Assembly: GCA_030043155.1 (NCBI GenBank)
Contig: JASHYE010000192.1
Coordinates: forward strand, 1 to 8,909
Direction: 5' to 3'
Source: Candidatus Acidiferrales bacterium
Lineage (GTDB): Bacteria; Acidobacteriota; Terriglobia; Acidoferrales; UBA7541
Length of the DNA: 8,909 nucleotides
Shown: in pieces, positions 1-5,682 of the stretch
Numbering within the stretch: position 1 is the first letter of the stretch
Layout of the letters: each line of letters opens with the position of its first letter
The notes under the pieces: generated by a model
Databases searched by the model: none
The model's input: only the letters and a program-made list of their open reading frames with translations
Told to the model about the DNA's origin: nothing
Position numbers and translations under genes: made by a program

Positions 1-240
1 GAAAAAGTTGTGGGAGAGATGTGGCCCGGCACGCCGGTGGTCCCGACGATGGAGACAGGGGCTACCGACGGTTATCGCCTACGTGATGCCGGCATCCCCA
101 CGTACGGAATATCAGGAGTTTTCATCGACATGAATGACGTGCGGGCGCACGGCCGGGACGAGCGCATTCTGGAGAGTTCGTTCTATTCAGGCGTGGACTT
201 CTTTTACCGTTACATCAAAGCGCTTTCATCGTCACAGTAG
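1..240 (+). CDS. M20-family metallopeptidase, C-terminal fragment
   Basis: This is the last 79 codons of a gene that begins before the window; frame 1 is open from base 1 to the TAG ending at 240. The fragment carries the C-terminal catalytic-domain signature of M20 zinc peptidases (the carboxypeptidase G2/ArgE/DapE superfamily). It has a TMETGATDGYRLRDAGIPTYG stretch split across residues 17-35, then RAHGRDERI at 48-56. The histidine at fragment residue 50 matches the C-terminal zinc-ligand histidine known from the family. The final helix (FYSGVDFFYRYIKAL) is the usual M20 end. The family hydrolyses peptides or N-acyl amino acids using two zinc ions. The substrate, and whether a signal peptide exists, cannot be judged from this piece. 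The gene converges with its right-hand neighbour, leaving 14 bases between the stops. Confidence 0.85.
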   Translation, partial: EKVVGEMWPGTPVVPTMETGATDGYRLRDAGIPTYGISGVFIDMNDVRAHGRDERILESSFYSGVDFFYRYIKALSSSQ

Positions 241-254
241 ACGCGTTGATTCGC

Positions 255-887
255 TTAGCGCTTGCCGGGATGATGGATGAGATCCGCGGCCGCTTTTTTC
301 GTTCGCGTGTAAGCTGTTTCCAAGGTCGACATCGCGCCACCGGGCGCTTCGCCGAGCAGCTTCACGGTAAAGTGATCGTCATCCTGCTGTGTGATGGTCA
401 CACGCAAACTCTGCCGTTGTCCGCCTAGCCCCAGGAACGCACCGGAATAACGCACAGTTTTCCCATTGTTGTCGCTCGTGCCATCGAGCACCAGAAATGC
501 CGTCGAGCCGTTATAGATCCATATCGCTTCATACTGTTTTGAGCCGTTGTTATATCCATAGAGCCGCAACCCAGCGTAAGGCTGTCCAAACGAATCGCCG
601 GAGTTCTCCTCTTCGAGGAATCTTCCGTCCAGAATGCTGCGCAGCCTGGCAGTGCCAGTCGATTGTTGCGGCTCCGCTCCCGGCGCTGAGTAGGTTTCCG
701 TGGTCGTATAATCTCCAGCGCGCTTCATCAGTTGGGCGTGAGCGGGGCCGGGCTTGGCGGCTTCGGCGAGGGCCTGCATGGCTTTCTGCTGCTCGTCGTT
801 TGGCGCCGTCTGCTGAGCCTCCTGCGCCATTGCGCTTGCCGCGAACAGAATGAGAAACGCTGCGATTCCAAGCCATTTAGTCTTCAT
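255..887 (-). CDS. Secreted DUF1579-like protein
   Basis: The product is 210 residues and of unknown function. The start at 887 is chosen because AAGGAG lies 5 bases upstream and the protein then opens with a clean Sec signal peptide: MKTK, a hydrophobic stretch at 5-19, and an AMA cleavage site before Gln22. The frame extends 25 codons further upstream to 962, but that extension places the signal peptide internally and has no ribosome site. After a low-complexity Gln/Ala linker (22-50), residues 53-195 look like a DUF1579-type beta-rich domain. Visible elements are an MKRAGDYTTTETY opening strand, ILDGRFLEEE (85-94), G-x-x-x-YGYNN (106-114) and YEAIWIYNG (119-127). The last strand, TLETAYTRTKKAA, is followed by a short basic tail. 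In typical DUF1579 proteins the opening motif is a G-x-W, here replaced by G-D-Y. The location is predicted periplasmic or extracellular. The assignment rests on pattern resemblance only. Confidence 0.75.
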   Translation of the reverse strand: MKTKWLGIAAFLILFAASAMAQEAQQTAPNDEQQKAMQALAEAAKPGPAHAQLMKRAGDYTTTETYSAPGAEPQQSTGTARLRSILDGRFLEEENSGDSFGQPYAGLRLYGYNNGSKQYEAIWIYNGSTAFLVLDGTSDNNGKTVRYSGAFLGLGGQRQSLRVTITQQDDDHFTVKLLGEAPGGAMSTLETAYTRTKKAAADLIHHPGKR

Positions 888-892
888 TCGAT

Positions 893-898
893 CTCCTT
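893..898 (-). promoter_or_regulatory. Ribosome binding site fixing the DUF1579-like start
   Basis: The minus strand reads AAGGAG here, 5 bases before the ATG at 887. It decides the start in favour of 887 over the longer frame to 962. Confidence 0.75.
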
Positions 899-998
899 GG
901 AACCACAGAATCAAGGCAGTTATCTCAGGTTGCCTGAATGTACCCTTAAATCCAACCATCAATGTTCAGCCGTCATGTCTGAACCTGGCCGTGCTAAC

Positions 999-1241
999 AT
1001 GGATGACATCATCATGACTCTACACACTTATCCGATCACCATTGAGAGGGAAGGAAAGCATTATTACGCTTATAGCGAAGACTTCCCCAGAGTTTACGGC
1101 CTCGGCAAAACTATCGAGGCGGCCAAGAAAAGCATTTTAGAGGCGATGCACCTTTCCATCGAGCACTCCAAGAAAAATCGAAAGCCTCTTCCCCAAAACC
1201 GCACAGTGTACGCGGAGACTGTTACGATCGCCGTGGACTGA
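999..1241 (+). CDS. hicB: HicB-family antitoxin
   Basis: This is an 80-residue protein with the HicB partial RNase-H-like fold signature: YPITIEREGKHYYAYSEDFP (11-30), then VYGLGKTIEAAKKSILEAM (32-50) and a helix ending HLSIEHSKKNRK. The C-terminal YAETVTIAVD strand is typical of short HicB proteins. HicB neutralises the HicA mRNA interferase by direct binding. No C-terminal DNA-binding domain is present, so autoregulation would need another route. The start is uncertain. ATG codons at 975, 999 and 1014 are all in frame and none has a strong ribosome site; 999 is used here, and 1014 (75 residues) is equally plausible. The frame continues open far upstream on the opposite strand of the DUF1579-like gene, but that part is a shadow. 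The stop (TGA, 1239-1241) abuts the ATG of hicA. The antitoxin-first order is a known variant. The stretch looks more A/T-rich than the flanking genes, which fits a transferred module. Confidence 0.85.
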   Translation: MDDIIMTLHTYPITIEREGKHYYAYSEDFPRVYGLGKTIEAAKKSILEAMHLSIEHSKKNRKPLPQNRTVYAETVTIAVD

Positions 1242-1444
1242 ATGCCGCGCGTACGTGAATTACTGCGTTCCTTGAACATCACGGATACCGCAAGGTGCGC
1301 CAGACTGGCTCACATTTAATCCTTGAGCATTCCCAGCGCAGAACAGTCGTGATCCCAGTGCACAAAGGTGACCTGCCAAGAGGGCTTTTTCTGCGAATTT
1401 TGAAAGATGCAGGGTTCACTCAGGATGAATTTATGCAAGATTAG
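1242..1444 (+). pseudogene. hicA: HicA-family mRNA interferase toxin, frameshifted
   Basis: The ATG follows directly on the hicB stop (TGAATG). The first frame reads MPRVRELLRSLN and runs to a TAA at 1317-1319, giving only 25 residues. From 1277 another frame reads HHGYRKVRQTGSHLILEHS and on through VVIPVHKGDLPRGLFLRIL to a TAG at 1442-1444. Joined, the two give an almost perfect HicA: N-terminal helix, Gly-Tyr-x-x-x-R-Q-x-GSH with the catalytic histidine, the IPVHKGDLPRGL strand-turn, and the C-terminal helix LKDAGFTQDEF. Restoring one G between 1274 and 1275 would read LRSLEHHGY and yield a 67-residue protein, the normal size. HicA is a small double-stranded-RNA-binding-domain ribonuclease that cleaves mRNA. 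As written, the toxin is inactivated while its antitoxin is intact. A sequencing or assembly error is the main alternative. I see no obvious slippery sequence that would suggest programmed frameshifting. The 3' end is 6 bases from the convergent ABC ATPase stop. Confidence 0.85.
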
Positions 1445-1449
1445 GGAAT

Positions 1450-2187
1450 CTATCGGATCTTTTCGTCTTTTTCTATTTTTCCGTCGCGCAGACGGATGAT
1501 CCGGTGCGCTTTCTGCGCGACGTCCGGCTCGTGCGTGACCAAGATGATTGTGTTGCCCTGCTGATGCAAGCGCGCGAACAGGGCCATGATTTCGTCGCCG
1601 GTTTGTGAATCCAAGTTGCCCGTCGGCTCATCCGCGAGGAGAATCGAAGGATTGTTGACCAAGGCGCGCGCGACCGCAACGCGCTGCCGCTGACCGCCGG
1701 AAAGTTCATTCGGCCGATGCATCATGCGCTCTCCAAGCTCCACTTGCTGCAGGGCGTGGCGTGCCCGCTCCTGCCGCTCCTCCGAAGGCGTTCCGTTGTA
1801 AATCATCGGCAATTCCACGTTGTGCAGCGCTGTCGCTCGAGGCAGCAGATTGAATGTCTGAAATACGAATCCAATTTCCTTATTTCGAATGTAGGCCAGT
1901 TCGTCGTCATCCAGATCGCTTACCAGCCGGCCTGCGAGCCAGTATGATCCTTTGCTCGGCGAATCGAGGCAACCGATCAAATTCATCAGCGTCGACTTGC
2001 CTGAGCCCGATGGGCCCATAATCGCAGTGTATTCCCCCTTGCGAATCTCCAATGACACTCCCCGCAAGGCGTGCACCTGCTCGGTTCCCATCTCGTAGGT
2101 TTTCCACAATTCTTCCGTGCAGATCACCAGGCCGGAATCAATCAAATCTTGCCGGAAGGATTGCGTTGCGATTTCTTCCACCGCCAT
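1450..2187 (-). CDS. MacB/LolD-type ABC transporter ATP-binding protein
   Basis: This 245-residue nucleotide-binding subunit powers an inner-membrane ABC exporter or mechanotransmission complex. All catalytic motifs are present and look functional: Walker [10 protein letters not shown] (58-66), Q-loop Gln110 within [12 protein letters not shown], signature [15 protein letters not shown] (162-176), Walker B ILLADEP (182-188), D-loop GNLDS, and switch histidine 219 in VTHE. The [10 protein letters not shown] and [10 protein letters not shown] segments are characteristic of the MacB/LolD/FtsE group. An extension of about 20 residues precedes the ABC fold. The chosen ATG has GAGGAG about 11 bases upstream, a slightly long spacing. 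The gene lies 59 bases downstream of the adaptor gene on the same strand and is probably co-transcribed with it. MacB proper has a fused membrane domain; here the ATPase stands alone and no permease gene follows, so the membrane partner must be encoded elsewhere. Confidence 0.92.
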   Translation of the reverse strand: MAVEEIATQSFRQDLIDSGLVICTEELWKTYEMGTEQVHALRGVSLEIRKGEYTAIMGPSGSGKSTLMNLIGCLDSPSKGSYWLAGRLVSDLDDDELAYIRNKEIGFVFQTFNLLPRATALHNVELPMIYNGTPSEERQERARHALQQVELGERMMHRPNELSGGQRQRVAVARALVNNPSILLADEPTGNLDSQTGDEIMALFARLHQQGNTIILVTHEPDVAQKAHRIIRLRDGKIEKDEKIR

Positions 2188-2246
2188 CTGCTTTCGTGCT
2201 CCTCAGGATTGTCGCTTTACGATGTGCCTACCTGTGGAATGGTAGC

Positions 2247-3638
2247 TCAGTTCGTCGTTGCCGGAACGGAATTATCGATTTTGACCGTTGTGCCGGAGTG
2301 CAGCGAGCGCAGCGCTTCGTAGCTGCCTGTAACAACCACATCACCCGAATGGAGGCCGCTTGTGACTTCAATGTCGGTGACGCCACTGATTCCCGTCTGC
2401 ACGGGAACAAAAATCGCTTTGTCGTTGCGCACGACAAACACGCCTTGAATATCATTCGAGGTTGTTCCGTCGGAATTGACCGCCGGCTTTGCGGCAGCCA
2501 AAGTCACACCGGAGCCGCCCTTTTGCCGGTCCTGGTCCGCTTGCAACTCCTCTTTGGTTCGCATCGCCAGAGCCTGAATAGGTATTGTGACCACGTTGGC
2601 CCTGTGGCCCGTATCGATTCGCGCCGTGCACGAAAGCCCCAGCCGTATTCCGTCTGGGGGCTGATCGAGGCGGACATGAACTTTGAAATCACGCGCTTCC
2701 TGACTGTTCGCGGAGGTTTGCTGGGTGGTCGCGAGGCCGGAAGTGCGCAAAATGGCCTCTTCGCCCACGTCGGCCACGTGGCCCTTGAAAACCTGACCCG
2801 GGTACGCGTCGACCGTGATGGTCGCCTGCTGGCCAACTTTGACGGTTGGCACGTCTGCTTCGTCGACCATTACTTCGGCATTCACCTCAGACATATCGGC
2901 AATGGTCATGAGGTAACTGCCTTCTGCATTCTGAATCCCAGGAACGACATATTCGCCTACCTTAACGGGGATGTAGGTAACCACCCCCGCGATCGGAGCG
3001 TCATAAACCGTCTTGTCCAGCACGTCACGCAGATGTACTTCCGTCGCGGAAGCCTGCGCGGCATTGAATTGCGCGACCGTCAGTTGATCGTGAGACTCTT
3101 TCGCGCGCGCCTGGTCTCCCGCAAGCGTGGCAGCTGCAGCTCCATACGCTGATTTATACGTATCGTAATCGGATTTGGCGATGAGGCCCGCTTGGTAAAG
3201 ACCTTGCCCGCGCTTCCAGTCATTTTCGGCCTTTTCCAAATTTGCTTCGGCCTGTCGCACGTCCGCTTGCGCCGCCACATCGGCCGCTTGCGCCGATTGC
3301 ACTCCGGCCTGCATTGAATCGATGGTCGCCTGCTGGGCTTTTACGTCCGCCGCGGGTTGAATCTTTTCCACACGCAAGAGCACGGCGCCCTTTTTGACGA
3401 CATCTCCTTCGGTTACATCAATGTCTGTGATTTTGCCGATTCCCTGTCCGAGCACATTGGTGTAATTCTGCGCACGAATCTCACCGGAGGCAGTCACCAG
3501 CGACGTGATGTTTCCTTTCGCCGCGTACGCGGTCTGCACCGTAACGGTATCCTTATTCGACTTGACGCTGACAATCACAATGACCGTCAGCGCGACGATC
3601 GCGCCGATGATAAGGGCTGGTTTCTTCCACGTTTTCAT
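2247..3638 (-). CDS. MacA/HlyD-type periplasmic adaptor (membrane fusion protein)
   Basis: This 463-residue membrane-fusion protein would bridge an inner-membrane exporter to an outer-membrane channel. An N-terminal membrane anchor spans about residues 7-25, preceded by Lys/Trp-rich cytoplasmic residues. A first half-lipoyl and barrel segment follows (about 38-92, with SGEIRAQNYTNV and VTEGDVVKKGAVLLRV). A long Ala/Gln/Glu-rich alpha-helical hairpin (about 95-205) contains QAGLIAKSDYD at its turn. The second half-lipoyl, VYDAPIAGVVTYIPVKVGEYV, is at 211-231. A beta-barrel domain (about 245-350) and a membrane-proximal domain (about 395-455, ending TGSYEALRSLHSGTTVKI) complete it. A hydrophilic insert at 360-398 (KEELQADQDRQKGG) lies in the last domain. 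The ATG is preceded by GGAAGAG at suitable spacing. Pairing with a stand-alone ABC ATPase favours the MacA-like class over the RND-linked class. The substrate is unknown. Confidence 0.9.
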   Translation of the reverse strand: MKTWKKPALIIGAIVALTVIVIVSVKSNKDTVTVQTAYAAKGNITSLVTASGEIRAQNYTNVLGQGIGKITDIDVTEGDVVKKGAVLLRVEKIQPAADVKAQQATIDSMQAGVQSAQAADVAAQADVRQAEANLEKAENDWKRGQGLYQAGLIAKSDYDTYKSAYGAAAATLAGDQARAKESHDQLTVAQFNAAQASATEVHLRDVLDKTVYDAPIAGVVTYIPVKVGEYVVPGIQNAEGSYLMTIADMSEVNAEVMVDEADVPTVKVGQQATITVDAYPGQVFKGHVADVGEEAILRTSGLATTQQTSANSQEARDFKVHVRLDQPPDGIRLGLSCTARIDTGHRANVVTIPIQALAMRTKEELQADQDRQKGGSGVTLAAAKPAVNSDGTTSNDIQGVFVVRNDKAIFVPVQTGISGVTDIEVTSGLHSGDVVVTGSYEALRSLHSGTTVKIDNSVPATTN

Positions 3639-3972
3639 GATCTCTTCCCGAAAATGACACTAGGTCAGATGCAGGCTTCCATCCTCAAGTTAATACGCTA
3701 TGAGGGGGCGAAAAGTTTCTCAACAAATGGGCCCGGCTACCGATCAGCTTCCTTTTTTCTTCGCTTTCCATAGTACTCGACATTCCGCCAGCACCAAAAC
3801 CAACTGTCCTGGCCGAGCACAATCGTTAAACACCGCGTTAGCATGCTCCGAGGGATAGGCAACCCACCGCCTTGCCCGCGAATCGGACTTGGTAAGGCTT
3901 AAGGGGTGAGCAGGTTAGCTTGACGGGTGTCGAGTTGCGGAATAGAATCTCAGTGTCCGAGGGAGTTCACCA
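3639..3972 (+). other. Divergent intergenic control region
   Basis: These 334 bases separate the leftward adaptor gene from the rightward GWxTD gene. No credible coding frame or RNA gene is seen. The right end holds a strong rightward promoter, listed separately. Leftward, a weak candidate for the adaptor is TTGAGA (minus strand, 3723-3718) with TAGCGT 17 bases on (3700-3695). Its -10 matches poorly, so I do not call it. A T-rich tract at about 3753-3766 has no preceding hairpin. Confidence 0.6.
3920..3948 (+). promoter_or_regulatory. Near-consensus sigma-70 promoter for the GWxTD operon
   Basis: TTGACG (3920-3925) matches five of six -35 consensus bases. TAGAAT (3943-3948) matches five of six -10 bases. 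The spacer is exactly 17 bases. Transcription would start near 3955, leaving a leader of only about 18 bases that contains the ribosome site GAGGGAG (3959-3965), 7 bases before the ATG at 3973. The geometry suggests a constitutive housekeeping promoter without an obvious leader regulator. Promoter function is inferred from sequence alone. Confidence 0.7.
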
Positions 3973-5664
3973 ATGAATCGCTGCTGGGCTGTGCCTCTCG
4001 TTGCCATTTTGGGATTCGTTTTGCTGCTTCCGGTTCTTGCGCGCTCGCAAGAGACCGATACGACCCAGCAGGAGCAGGACGCCCAGGCCGCGGCAAAAGC
4101 AAAGCAGAAAAAGCAGAAGGACCTTGAAAAAGAGTTGCTCCCAGTCTATCGCGACTGGCTCAACGGGCCCGTTTCCTACATCATCACGGCAGAAGAACGA
4201 TCCGCTTTCTTACATCTTAATACAAATGAGGAACGCGAGAATTTCATCGAGGCTTTCTGGGAGCGCCGCAATCCGGATCCGGGCTCTGCCGAAAACACGT
4301 ATAAAGAGGATTATTACGAGCGCATTGCATATGCCAATGAGCACTTCACGTCCGGCATCCCCGGCTGGAAAACCGATCGCGGCCGCATTTACCTGATTTG
4401 GGGCCCCCCCGACGATAAAGAATCGAATCCCTCTGGCGGTCCGTATGAACGTCCCGCGAGTGAAGGCGGGGGCGAAACCACGACCTATCCCTTTGAGGAC
4501 TGGACTTATCACTACCTTCCCGGCCTCGGTGAAAACATCACTATCGAATTCGTCGATCCCACGGGCAGCGGCGAATACCACCTCACGATGGACCCGAGCG
4601 AAAAGGATGCACTCACTTACGTTCCTGGGGCAGGTCTTACCGAGCTAGAGTCGATGGGCCTGGCCTCGAAAACCCAGCGGTTCGAGAATACGGATGGCAC
4701 TCACATGGCTCAGGGCCTCGGAATGGAGCCGGAAAACTATGACGAATTCAGCCGCTTGGAACAATACGCGAAAGTTCAGCAGGCGCCGGATGTGAAATTC
4801 AAAGACCTCGAAGCGGTGGTTAATGAGCGCCTGACTGCAAATCAGATCAAGTTTCAGTGCCAGTCGGATTTCCTGCGCATTACCGAAGACACGGATCTCG
4901 TCCCGATCACCATACAAATTCCTAATCGTGCTATGGGCTTCAAAGAAAAGAATGGCGTGGAAACGGCGAGCATGCACATTTTCGCGCGGATCACGAGCCT
5001 GACGGGTCGCGTAGTCCAAACGTTTGAAGATCCCATTTCAGCCGACACGCCGGATTCACTCCTCCAGCAGTACATAAAGGGTTCGGACATCTACCAGAGG
5101 GCGGTGCCGCTGACTCCAGGCCTCTACCGCTTGGACGTGGTCGTCAAAGACATCAACAGCGGCAACATGGGCGTGCTCAATACCGCTCTCAGGGTTCCGC
5201 GCTTTCCTGATGACACGCTGGGTACGAGCAGCCTGATTCTCGCTGACGAAATCCACAAGGTTTCGTCGACGGATATTGGCCAGGGGGCATTCGTTGTTGG
5301 GGATTTGAAGGTGCGCCCGAAGCTCGACGCCACTTTTTCGCAGGATAGCGAGATGGGTATTTTTCTCCAAGTCTACAATTTGAAAGTTGATCCCAAGAGT
5401 CACGAAGGCAATGCGACAATTCATTATCAGGTGATGCGTCCCGACGATCCCAATCCCGTCGTTCAATTCACTGAGAACTCCCGTCAGTACAATCAGCATG
5501 GCGAGGAAATCTGGATCGAGAAAGCGCTTGCGCTCCGGTCCATTCCGCCCGGAAATTACAAACTGCAAATCCAGATCACGGACAACGGCGACCAGCAGAT
5601 GATCACTCCCACGGCCAATTTTACGGTCCTGGCGTCGGCGGCGGCCCCGGCTCCTTCGAAATGA
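3973..5664 (+). CDS. Secreted GWxTD-domain protein
   Basis: This 563-residue protein is exported by a Sec signal peptide: hydrophobic core at 7-22 and a likely cleavage after Ser25 in LARSQ. A charged Gln/Ala/Lys-rich segment (29-55) looks helical and may be coiled. The conserved domain follows: YRDWLNGPVSYIITAEER (59-76), FIEAFWERRNPDPGS (91-105), the diagnostic GWKTDRGRIYLIWGPPD (131-147), and a DWTYHYLPG strand (176-184) before IEFVDPTGSGEY. This matches the GWxTD family, common in Acidobacteriota and Bacteroidota and of unknown biochemical function. Residues about 285-410 and 440-555 look like two beta-sandwich modules; the second ends in IPPGNYKLQIQITDNGD and a short Ala/Pro tail. The start is well supported by a strong promoter and ribosome site. 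A second secreted-protein gene follows 18 bases downstream and is probably in the same operon. No catalytic motif is recognised, so a binding or scaffold role in the periplasm or outer membrane is only an inference. Confidence 0.9.
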   Translation: MNRCWAVPLVAILGFVLLLPVLARSQETDTTQQEQDAQAAAKAKQKKQKDLEKELLPVYRDWLNGPVSYIITAEERSAFLHLNTNEERENFIEAFWERRNPDPGSAENTYKEDYYERIAYANEHFTSGIPGWKTDRGRIYLIWGPPDDKESNPSGGPYERPASEGGGETTTYPFEDWTYHYLPGLGENITIEFVDPTGSGEYHLTMDPSEKDALTYVPGAGLTELESMGLASKTQRFENTDGTHMAQGLGMEPENYDEFSRLEQYAKVQQAPDVKFKDLEAVVNERLTANQIKFQCQSDFLRITEDTDLVPITIQIPNRAMGFKEKNGVETASMHIFARITSLTGRVVQTFEDPISADTPDSLLQQYIKGSDIYQRAVPLTPGLYRLDVVVKDINSGNMGVLNTALRVPRFPDDTLGTSSLILADEIHKVSSTDIGQGAFVVGDLKVRPKLDATFSQDSEMGIFLQVYNLKVDPKSHEGNATIHYQVMRPDDPNPVVQFTENSRQYNQHGEEIWIEKALALRSIPPGNYKLQIQITDNGDQQMITPTANFTVLASAAAPAPSK

Positions 5665-5667
5665 TGT

Positions 5668-5672
5668 GGAGG
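5668..5672 (+). promoter_or_regulatory. Ribosome binding site for a GTG start
   Basis: GGAGG lies in the 18-base gap between the two operon genes, 10 bases before the GTG at 5683. It supports the unusual start codon and the placement of the signal peptide. Confidence 0.65.
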
Positions 5673-5682
5673 TAATATCGAG

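Noticed and set aside
285..298. GCGGCCGC followed by six Ts as a terminator for the peptidase gene
   Set aside because: The palindrome has no room for a loop, so it cannot make a normal hairpin, and it lies inside the DUF1579-like coding sequence (AAA codons for Lys and Ala codons).
888..962. N-terminal 25-codon extension of the DUF1579-like protein
   Set aside because: It would bury the signal peptide and lacks a ribosome site, whereas AAGGAG sits 5 bases before the start at 887.
732..998. Upstream in-frame extension of hicB to 732
   Set aside because: It runs antisense through the signal-peptide part of the DUF1579-like gene and does not resemble HicB. The family match begins only at about 1014-1030.
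2233..2262. GGAATGGTAGCTCAGTTCG looks like the 5' part of a tRNA (D-arm)
   Set aside because: The D-stem partner of GCTC is absent, no anticodon or T-arm follows, and the stretch overlaps the end of the adaptor gene. It is chance.
2052..3152. A 366-codon open frame antisense to the efflux adaptor and ATPase
   Set aside because: It spans two well-supported genes on the other strand, is rich in Arg/His/Cys without recognisable motifs, and has no ribosome site. It is a shadow of the GC-rich codon pattern.
5056..5568. 170-codon minus-strand frame inside the GWxTD gene
   Set aside because: It lies fully antisense to a well-supported gene and has no recognisable domain or start signal.
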